Source of the DNA: Faecalibacterium sp. UBA7177 | Lineage (GTDB): Bacteria; Bacillota; Clostridia; Oscillospirales; Ruminococcaceae | DNA length: 11,552 nucleotides | Reading direction: 5' to 3' | NCBI GenBank assembly: GCA_002491225.1 | Contig: DKVN01000171.1 | Coordinates: 2,043-13,594, forward strand | In this document: one piece after another, positions 6,449 through 11,552 of the stretch | Numbering within the stretch: position 1 is the stretch's first letter | Layout: every line of letters begins with the position of its first letter | The notes under the pieces: model-generated | What the model was told of the DNA's origin: nothing | Databases searched by the model: none | The model's input: the letters and a program-made list of their open reading frames with translations, nothing else | Translations under genes and position numbers: made by a program

Positions 6449-6532
6449 GTTGTTTTTCCTCCCTGATGGTTCATTGATAAAGGATGGGCAGCGTCTCAGT
6501 TTACAGTTGTTCCTTCGCCCAATATGTGTAGT
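6449..6532 (-). other. 84-base spacer between gmd and fcl, AT-richer than its surroundings
   Basis: The spacer carries the fcl ribosome binding site (GGGAGG) and the second copy of a direct repeat that spans the gmd stop codon. No convincing -35/-10 pair with 16 to 18 base spacing was found and no hairpin followed by a T run, so gmd and fcl are most simply one transcript. Confidence 0.4.
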
Positions 6533-6545
6533 TTACAACCGTTCC
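6498..6545 (-). repeat. 16-bp direct repeat duplicating the gmd C-terminal codons and stop
   Basis: AGTTTACAGTTGTTCC (6498-6513, plus strand) and AGTTTACAACCGTTCC (6530-6545) match at 13 of 16 positions, 32 bases apart. The second holds the gmd end (codons for Glu-Arg-Leu-stop). The first reads Glu-Gln-Leu-stop in another frame. It looks like a decayed short duplication at the end of gmd. Confidence 0.5.
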
Positions 6546-7588
6546 CTTCCGTTCCTGCCGCGCTCGGCCTCGGCAAGCGCCCGGTCGTGGGCGGCCATGA
6601 TCTGCACCAGCCGCGCAAAGCTGGTCCTGCGCGGGTCCCAGCCAAGCTGGGTGCGGGCCTTGGTGGGGTCGCCCCAGAGGTCGACCACATCGGTGGGGCG
6701 GAAAAATTTCGGGCTGACCCGCACCAGCACCCGGCCGGTCGCAGCGTCCACCCCCTGCTCGGCGATCCCCTTGCCCTGCCAGTGCAGCTCGATGCCGTTT
6801 TCGCGGAAGGCGAGGGTGGTAAACTCCCGCACGCTGTGCTGCTCGCCGGTGGCGATGACATAGTCCTCGGGGGTGTCCTGCTGCAGCATCAGCCACATGC
6901 ACTCGACATAGTCCCTGGCATAGCCCCAGTCCCGCAGGCTGTCGAGGTTGCCCAAATACAGGGTATCCTGCAGCCCGCAGGCGATCCGCGCGGCGGCGAG
7001 GGTGATCTTGCGGGTGACAAAGTTTTCGCCCCGCCGCTCGGACTCATGGTTAAAGAGGATGCCGTTGACCGCGTAGATGCCATACGCCTCACGGTACTCC
7101 CGCACCATCCAAAAGCCGTACTGCTTGGCCACCGCGTAGGGGCTGTAGGGGTGGAAGGGGGTCGCCTCATTCTGCGGGCACTCCTCCACCTTGCCGTACA
7201 GCTCGCTGGTCGAAGCCTGGTACACCCGGCACTGTTTTTCCAGCCCCAGCACATGCACGGCTTCGAGCAGCCGCAGCACCCCCAGCGCGTCCACATCCCC
7301 GGCGTACTCGGGCGCGTCAAAGCTCACCTGTACATGGCTCTGGGCCGCGAGGTTGTAGATCTCGTCCGGCCGCACGGCGGCCACAATGCGGATGAGGCTG
7401 GCGGCGTCCGCCATATCCCCCCCGTGCAGGGTGATGGCGTTTTGGGCGATGAGATGGTCGATGCGCTGGGTGGTGTGCACCGAGGCGCGCCGCACCACCC
7501 CGTGTACCTCATAGCCCTTTTCGAGCAGAAATTCGGCCAGATAGCTGCCGTCCTGCCCGGTGATGCCGGTGATGAGTGCTTTTTTCAT
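6533..7588 (-). CDS. gmd: GDP-mannose 4,6-dehydratase
   Basis: It oxidises and dehydrates GDP-D-mannose to GDP-4-keto-6-deoxy-D-mannose, the committed step to GDP-L-fucose. The product starts with the NADP-binding GITGQDGSYLAE (8-19). ASTSELYG (125-132) gives the catalytic Thr and Glu (T127, E129). YSPYAVAK (148-155) gives Y151 and K155. FNHESERRGENFVTRKI (179-195) is the family's conserved block, with Glu where most members have Pro (residue 184). RDWGYARDYVE (219-229) and the C-terminal GDPTKAR...LGW follow. At 351 residues it is within the usual range. The ATG at 7588 follows an AAAGGA-type site. It is 43 bases downstream of the DUF6492-like gene and feeds fcl next door. Very confident. 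Confidence 0.96.
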   Translation of the reverse strand: MKKALITGITGQDGSYLAEFLLEKGYEVHGVVRRASVHTTQRIDHLIAQNAITLHGGDMADAASLIRIVAAVRPDEIYNLAAQSHVQVSFDAPEYAGDVDALGVLRLLEAVHVLGLEKQCRVYQASTSELYGKVEECPQNEATPFHPYSPYAVAKQYGFWMVREYREAYGIYAVNGILFNHESERRGENFVTRKITLAAARIACGLQDTLYLGNLDSLRDWGYARDYVECMWLMLQQDTPEDYVIATGEQHSVREFTTLAFRENGIELHWQGKGIAEQGVDAATGRVLVRVSPKFFRPTDVVDLWGDPTKARTQLGWDPRRTSFARLVQIMAAHDRALAEAERGRNGRERL

Positions 7589-7631
7589 GGTTTTTGTTCC
7601 TTTCCCGATATTCGGCGCGCGGCGGTACCGC

Positions 7632-8756
7632 TTATCCCCGCCGTTTTCGCAGCATCCGCTTGTACTTCCCGCCCCACGCCTTAAAGCGCGGCCAGAGCGA
7701 GCGGCCCCAGCCGTACACCGCCGGGATCACCCGGTAGCGCTGTTTGTGCGCCTCCAGCGCGGCGGCGGTGTGCTTTGCCCGGTAGGCCGGGCTTCTGGCC
7801 AGCAGCACCAGCGGGGTGGAGGCATTGAACTTTTCGATCGAGAGGGTGTCGTAGCTCTCCCCCGCCCAGGCCAGCATTGCGGGGCTGGGCGTCTTGCCAA
7901 GGATATTCTTGCCGCTGCGCAGGGTGGCCAGCCGCCTCGTGGCGTACCGGCCAGGGTGGCGGGCCGTCACATAGCTGCCAAAGGTCTCAAACTCGCTGAA
8001 GGCCGACCCGGCCAGCTGCTCCCTGGCGATGGCGTTAATGATCCGCTCCCAAAACGGGCCGCCCTCGAGGGTCTCGTTCGCCTCGATCTCGGCGAGCATC
8101 CCGCGCACCAGGGCAGTGTCGAAGATCATGTTCTCGGCGATAAAGCTCTCGGGGCACTGCTTTTCCAGCCCAAACAAAGCGCGGATGGTGTCAAAATAGG
8201 GGGCGTGAAGCTCCTCCTTGAGGGTAAAAAGGTACTGCCCGGCCGCGTTTTGGTAGGGGATCGGCCGCAGCGGGATGGTATCGGCGTCCCAGCTGATATA
8301 GGCCGGGCCCTCGCAGATCCGGGCATAGGCCAGCTTGAGAAACTGCTGGAAATACCAGCCCGCCCGCTTGTCGGTGTAGATGCGCCGGTAGATGGCCTCC
8401 TTGACCGCCGCGAGGGTCAGCCCGGGCCAGAGGGTGTTCTCGTCCACAAGGACGATCCGCTCGTCCTTGGGCAAAAGGGGCAGGATGTCCGGCGCGCTGA
8501 GCACCACCAGCCGCCGCAGCGGCAGGTTTTGCAGCACATAGGGCAGGCCCCGCTCGGCGGCGGGCCAGTCCCGCTTGAGCACCGGCATCACCACATCGTA
8601 CCGCTCGGGCCAGAGGCCGCCGGGGGCCGGGCCGGGCTGTTCGCCGGAGGCCGGGGCGAACACCGGGGCCGACGCAGTTTCCCCTGCTGGGCCATTTCCC
8701 GCAGCCGGGCCGGGGGCCTGCAAGCCGCCCGCCGCGCGCGTTTCTCGTTCGCTCAC
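7632..8756 (-). CDS. Putative glycosyltransferase, DUF6492-like (GT-A type DXD)
   Basis: The core begins near residue 51 (RYDVVMPVLKRDW) and has the features of a nucleotide-sugar GT-A enzyme: a beta strand with VVLSAPD (84-90), GWYFQQFLKLAYA (133-145), and a DXD motif in ISWDADTIPLRP (154-165; D157, D159), then AENMIFD (207-213) and ETFGSYV (257-263). The W-x-x-QQ-x-LKL then D-x-D order is what I recall for DUF6492 proteins of capsule loci; donor and acceptor are unknown. The first 50 residues are a Pro/Ala/Gly-rich stretch with no family resemblance. I place the start at a GTG (8756) that overlaps the fucosyltransferase stop as GTGA, with a GGGTGG element upstream; a start at 8813 would overlap the previous gene by 61 bases. 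The C terminus is basic (KYKRMLRKRRG), perhaps for membrane contact. Sure as a gene, fairly sure as a glycosyltransferase. Confidence 0.75.
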   Translation of the reverse strand: MSERETRAAGGLQAPGPAAGNGPAGETASAPVFAPASGEQPGPAPGGLWPERYDVVMPVLKRDWPAAERGLPYVLQNLPLRRLVVLSAPDILPLLPKDERIVLVDENTLWPGLTLAAVKEAIYRRIYTDKRAGWYFQQFLKLAYARICEGPAYISWDADTIPLRPIPYQNAAGQYLFTLKEELHAPYFDTIRALFGLEKQCPESFIAENMIFDTALVRGMLAEIEANETLEGGPFWERIINAIAREQLAGSAFSEFETFGSYVTARHPGRYATRRLATLRSGKNILGKTPSPAMLAWAGESYDTLSIEKFNASTPLVLLARSPAYRAKHTAAALEAHKQRYRVIPAVYGWGRSLWPRFKAWGGKYKRMLRKRRG

Positions 8757-9763
8757 CGCCGGATCCACCCCCGCTTCACCAGATTGCGCTCCAGTTTGGC
8801 ATACCCCGGCCACCAGAAGCTGCGCTCGAGCCGGGCGGCCTGCCGGGCGGTCTGCTCGTAGTGGCCGCTCCAGTGGTCGGGGCTGCGGCGGCGGCTCTTT
8901 TTGGGGCCCTGCTCCACGATGTGGCGCAGATACTCCCCAAAGGGGTTGCCGTAGATCTCCTTGCGGGCGGCCGCCTCGTCCACAAAGGCGGGCTGATGCA
9001 TCATCCAGAGCCAGCGCTCGGGGTTTGCGTCCACCGCCAGCACCCGCTCGGCCATGCCCTGCACGGTCAGATACTCGTTGCAGTTGATGAAGGCGTCCGG
9101 GTTATAGATGCGCCCCACCGCCGGGTCGCCCCAATAGATGGGCACGGTGGCGGCGGCAAAGGCGTCGAGAATCTTTTCGGTGCAGTAGCCGGTGGTCTGG
9201 GCATTCTCAAAGGCGAGGCTGAACCGGCAGGCCTGCTGAAAGGCCAGCTTGCCGCCGTTCGGGATCGGCTCGCCCCCCGGCTGGTTGTTGCGGCTGCGCC
9301 CGCCGGACTCCACCCGCTTATAGCTGCCCAGCTCCTCAAACATCGCCTCCCGGATCGGGTTGGCCCCGTAGTTGGAGACCACAAAGTTGCAGAACTTCTC
9401 CTTGCTGCGGTACACCTCGTCCGGCAGGGTGTGCTTTACAAGGGCCAGTTTGGCCAGCTCGTTCCAGAACGGGAAGCTGTACCACTGAAAATGCAGATAC
9501 CGGTCCTCATAGCTGATCCAGTCGGTGCCGATGGCATAATCATAGAGGTTAAAGTCCGGGCGGATGTTCTCGCCCAGCACGAGGATGCGGGTGCAGTCGT
9601 ACCGGGTAGCCTCCCTGCCAAAGCAGCTGCAGAGCACATAGTCCGGGTCATCGCAGAAGACCACCTCGCCCAGGTCCGCGAGGCCGTCCCGCAGCAGCTG
9701 GACAAAGCCCTCCCGCATATTCTCTTCCCGGAAAAAATCCACCAGCTTGAACTTGAACTGCAT
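8753..9763 (-). CDS. Alpha-(1,3/4)-fucosyltransferase, glycosyltransferase family 10
   Basis: It transfers fucose from GDP-L-fucose, which the neighbouring manC, gmd and fcl supply, to a sugar acceptor, probably at the inner face of the membrane. The family core is clear: VLCSCFGRE (43-51), LGENIRPDFNLYDYAIG (63-79; E65 matches the catalytic base position of Helicobacter pylori FucT from memory), DRYLHFQWY (87-95), FVVSNYGANPIREAMF (127-142), GGRSRNN (154-160; R158), and the donor-site block FSLAFENAQTTGYCTEK (181-197) followed by VPIYWGDP (207-214). At 336 residues it has the full catalytic domain but none of the heptad repeats of some H. pylori enzymes. The C terminus is basic (KKSRRRS, KRGWIRR). 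The ATG is preceded by AAAGGAG. Linkage type cannot be read from sequence. Confidence 0.93.
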   Translation of the reverse strand: MQFKFKLVDFFREENMREGFVQLLRDGLADLGEVVFCDDPDYVLCSCFGREATRYDCTRILVLGENIRPDFNLYDYAIGTDWISYEDRYLHFQWYSFPFWNELAKLALVKHTLPDEVYRSKEKFCNFVVSNYGANPIREAMFEELGSYKRVESGGRSRNNQPGGEPIPNGGKLAFQQACRFSLAFENAQTTGYCTEKILDAFAAATVPIYWGDPAVGRIYNPDAFINCNEYLTVQGMAERVLAVDANPERWLWMMHQPAFVDEAAARKEIYGNPFGEYLRHIVEQGPKKSRRRSPDHWSGHYEQTARQAARLERSFWWPGYAKLERNLVKRGWIRR

Positions 9764-9780
9764 CCGTGTTGCTCCTTTTC

Positions 9781-9824
9781 CGGCCGCTTTGCCCCGCGGC
9801 CGGGCATTTCATTTTTTGCGGCCG
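9781..9824 (-). repeat. Inverted repeat in the flippase-fucosyltransferase spacer
   Basis: CGGCCGC (9781-9787) and GCGGCCG (9818-9824) are perfect inverse complements, and CCCG/CGGG (9793-9796 with 9801-9804) can form a nested hairpin. The structure ends next to the flippase stop codon and lies just ahead of the fucosyltransferase ribosome binding site. No T run follows on the sense strand, so it is not a standard terminator; it may act on mRNA stability or translation. Confidence 0.35.
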
Positions 9825-11399
9825 TCACCGGGCCAGCAGCTTTTTGGCAATGCCCCTTGCCCGCACGAGGATGCCGCGGAAGGCGGGGTTTTTGCAAAGA
9901 AGGGCCAGCAAAATCAGGTTGGGCAGCACCGCGCAGACAGCGCACTGCAGGATAAAATTGCCCCAGCCCGGCCCGGCAAAGAGGCTGCAGACCGCGTGGT
10001 TGCCCAGCACGATGCCCGCGGCCAAAACCATGCGCAGCAGCATCCGGCCCACATACCCTTTCCAGGGCAGGCCGAACCCGTCGTGGAAGACATAATACCC
10101 CTGCGCAAAAAAGGTGGTGCAGATCTCGCTGACGACGGTGGAGAGGTACACCCCCAAAAGCCCGATCCGGCTCGCCAGCCAGAGGGTGAGGAAGACATTC
10201 AGCACCCCGCCCGCCAGCGCCAGATAACACCCCTGCCGCAAAAGGCCCATCGCCGTTTTGAAGGTGTTGAGGGTATTGTTGACCGTGCCCATATAAAACC
10301 GGATGACCAGACAGGCCACCACCGCGGCGCTTAAGGAGAGGTCGGCCCCGCCCTTATCCCTAAAAAACAGGGTGATAAACGGGGTGAGCAGCTGGTAGAG
10401 ACAGGCCGCCGAAAAGCAGCTGATCCAGAAGTTGGCGAGATCCAGCTCCCGAAAGACCTCCAGCCGCCGCTCCATGCTCTCGGTGTGGCTGAGGTTGCCG
10501 ATGCTCGGGGTGAGCGAGACGGTGACCATCGCGATGACCATGACCACATAGTTGATGATCATGGTGTAGTTTTCGGTGCTGCCCACCAGCGCGGTGCCCA
10601 GCGCGGCGCTGACCACGATGGTGTCCACCGCCGAGAGCAGCTTAAACGAGAGGTTGTTGATAAAGAGGGCCCGCACATCCCGGAACATATTCTGCAGCAC
10701 CGGTTTTGGCATGGGCGCGGCGTCCCTGGCACGGATATAAGAATACAACAGATCGGCCTTGCGCGCAATGAAAACATTTTTGAGGATGCCGATGCCCAGC
10801 TCGACCGCGAGCGCCAGCTCAAACGCGCCGGGCAGGCTGTGAAAGAGCACCACCACCGCGCACTTGGCGAGGCTGGCCGCCACCGAGAAGATGCTGTTCA
10901 GGTTGTTGACATGGTAGGCCTTCTGGTCGGCCGAGAGGATGCTGGATTTGTAGGCAAAAAACCAGTAGGAGGCCACCGAGTTGGCCAGATACAGCCCGTA
11001 GACCAGATAGAGGTTGACCGGGGCCGCCCCCTCAAACCTGACCAGCCGCGGCAGCACCGGCACCAGCGCCATCCCCAGCACCAGCACCGCCCAGCCGATG
11101 ACCTGGTAGCACTTTTTGTAAAAGTGCATATAGGTGCGCACCGTCTCCTCATCCCGCTCGGCCAGCGGCTTATAGAGGTAGACGGTGATGGCGCTGCCCA
11201 CCCCCAGCTCGGCCAGCGAGAGGAAGGTGAGCACATGGCTGAACAGCCCGCCCACCCCCACGAACTCCCGCCCGAGGTAGGCGATGTAGACCCAGCGGGA
11301 CAAAAATCCCACCAGGATGGATGCCAGCTTCTGCCCCACCCCGGAGATCATGGTCAGGATAGAGTTTTGGGTGCGTGAATGCTGCTGTGAATGTTCCAA
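9825..11399 (-). CDS. wzx: Wzx-type polysaccharide flippase (MOP/MATE superfamily)
   Basis: The 524-residue product is a membrane protein with about 12 to 14 helices, the usual size of Wzx flippases, which move lipid-linked repeat units across the membrane. The N-terminal block is typical of Firmicutes members: SRTQNSILTMISGV (8-21), LVGFLSRWVYIAYLGREFVG (29-48), GGLFSHVLTFLSLAELGVG (50-68) and AITVYLYKPLAERDEE (70-85). The initiation codon is TTG, with GGAAAGG eight bases upstream. The only other in-frame candidate before the conserved block is an ATG at 11351, which has no ribosome binding site and would cut off the RTQNS segment usually conserved in relatives. An in-frame stop lies within the leader hairpin, so the protein cannot extend further. 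It is the first cluster gene visible in the window, and its TTG start may keep its level low. Confidence 0.92.
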   Translation of the reverse strand: MEHSQQHSRTQNSILTMISGVGQKLASILVGFLSRWVYIAYLGREFVGVGGLFSHVLTFLSLAELGVGSAITVYLYKPLAERDEETVRTYMHFYKKCYQVIGWAVLVLGMALVPVLPRLVRFEGAAPVNLYLVYGLYLANSVASYWFFAYKSSILSADQKAYHVNNLNSIFSVAASLAKCAVVVLFHSLPGAFELALAVELGIGILKNVFIARKADLLYSYIRARDAAPMPKPVLQNMFRDVRALFINNLSFKLLSAVDTIVVSAALGTALVGSTENYTMIINYVVMVIAMVTVSLTPSIGNLSHTESMERRLEVFRELDLANFWISCFSAACLYQLLTPFITLFFRDKGGADLSLSAAVVACLVIRFYMGTVNNTLNTFKTAMGLLRQGCYLALAGGVLNVFLTLWLASRIGLLGVYLSTVVSEICTTFFAQGYYVFHDGFGLPWKGYVGRMLLRMVLAAGIVLGNHAVCSLFAGPGWGNFILQCAVCAVLPNLILLALLCKNPAFRGILVRARGIAKKLLAR

Positions 11400-11407
11400 G
11401 CTTGTCG

Positions 11408-11414
11408 CCTTTCC
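11408..11414 (-). promoter_or_regulatory. Ribosome binding site deciding the TTG start of the flippase
   Basis: GGAAAGG on the minus strand, eight bases before the TTG at 11399. The alternative ATG at 11351 has no comparable site, which favours the TTG. Confidence 0.6.
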
Positions 11415-11462
11415 GTGCCCGCGTGCCGCACTGCGGGAGTGTCCAACGCGCGACTCCCATCC

Positions 11463-11546
11463 GTCCTTGCGGGGGATATTCCCCTGCGAAAACGCCCCCT
11501 TCGGGGGCTCTTAAAACATTCGCAGGGAAACATCCCCCGCAAGGAC
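11463..11546 (-). repeat. 28-bp near-perfect inverted repeat with nested hairpin (leader structure or palindromic element)
   Basis: The arms 11463-11490 and 11519-11546 are complementary at 26 of 28 positions and surround a 28-base centre holding a further hairpin. In RNA from the minus strand (the gene direction) both mismatches become G-U pairs, so the whole stem is paired; in plus-strand RNA they would be A-C mismatches. The structure ends 63 bases before the flippase start codon. It could be a transcription leader or attenuator, a terminator of an upstream gene, or a copy of a dispersed palindromic element. Confidence 0.75.
11489..11508 (-). terminator. Possible weak intrinsic terminator nested in the inverted repeat
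   Basis: On the minus strand GCCCCC-GAA-GGGGGC (11508-11494) is followed by GTTTT. The stem is strong but the T run is short and broken by a G, so efficiency is doubtful. It could end transcription from an upstream gene or attenuate the cluster. Confidence 0.35.
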
Positions 11547-11552
11547 TGTGCG

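Larger units (their letters stand above)
11400..11552. other. Gene-free leader region upstream of the flippase
   Basis: The 153 bases between the flippase start and the right edge hold no supportable gene. They contain the large inverted repeat, a second small inverted repeat (GGGAGT 11435-11440 with ACTCCC 11453-11458, 12-base loop) and the flippase ribosome binding site. No clear -35/-10 promoter is visible; a TTGGAC on the minus strand near 11446-11441 has no matching -10 at 16 to 18 bases. Confidence 0.5.

Noticed and set aside
6449..6532. Promoter for fcl in the AT-richer spacer
   Set aside because: Candidate hexamers (TTGGGC, TTTATC) are not spaced 16 to 18 bases apart; no convincing pair was found.
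6524..9955. Plus-strand open frames of 364 to 433 codons opposite gmd, the DUF6492-like gene and the fucosyltransferase
   Set aside because: They mirror the codon structure of well-supported minus-strand genes and have biased, low-complexity composition.
11354..11542. Minus-strand 62-codon frame running through the leader inverted repeat
   Set aside because: It consists mainly of palindrome arms and runs into the flippase in another frame; no ribosome binding site or recognisable product.
1..11552. tRNA, rRNA, transposase or integrase genes
   Set aside because: No cloverleaf with a conserved T-loop, no rRNA-like segment and no transposase or recombinase motifs were seen on either strand.

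Overview
The window is a tightly packed stretch of one gene cluster. Every supportable gene reads on the minus strand, so transcription runs from the right edge (about 11.4 kb) to the left edge, where the last gene is cut off. The content is that of a surface-polysaccharide (capsule or exopolysaccharide, Wzx/Wzy-type) locus that makes and uses GDP-L-fucose. The DNA is strikingly GC-rich (by eye roughly two thirds G+C, not computed), with strong AGGAGG-type ribosome binding sites, one TTG start, one GTG start and short spacers. Together with the protein flavour this suggests a GC-rich gut member of the Clostridia (Oscillospirales, Faecalibacterium/Subdoligranulum/Gemmiger-like). That placement is an inference from style, not from a marker gene.

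Layout in transcription order (right to left): a 153-base gene-free leader holding a 28-bp near-perfect inverted repeat (11463-11546); Wzx-type flippase (TTG start, 11399-9825); GT10 alpha-fucosyltransferase (9763-8753); a putative GT-A/DUF6492-like glycosyltransferase overlapping it by GTGA (8756-7632); gmd, GDP-mannose 4,6-dehydratase (7588-6533); fcl, GDP-L-fucose synthase (6448-5501); manC, mannose-1-phosphate guanylyltransferase with a C-terminal cupin domain (5496-4159); a two-domain fusion of a NeuD/PglD-like acyltransferase with a NahK-like sugar-1-kinase (4061-2427); a Wzy-like polymerase (2351-963); and a polytopic GT-C-like membrane protein truncated by the left edge (956-1).

Working together: ManC makes GDP-mannose, Gmd and Fcl convert it to GDP-L-fucose, and the GT10 enzyme transfers fucose to the repeat unit. 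The DUF6492-like enzyme and perhaps the GT-C-like protein add other sugars. Wzx flips the lipid-linked unit and the Wzy-like protein polymerises it. The fusion enzyme is the least conventional member: an acyltransferase domain joined to an anomeric kinase domain, directly downstream of manC. No initiating phosphoglycosyltransferase, chain-length regulator, phosphomannomutase or stand-alone phosphomannose isomerase is in this window.

The most interesting items are the acyltransferase-kinase fusion and its possible direct supply of a sugar-1-phosphate, the leader inverted repeat whose two mismatches become G-U pairs only in the sense RNA, the A-rich 25-bp tandem repeat with a short leader ORF ahead of the fusion gene, and the complete fucosylation module, which may produce host-like fucosylated glycans.
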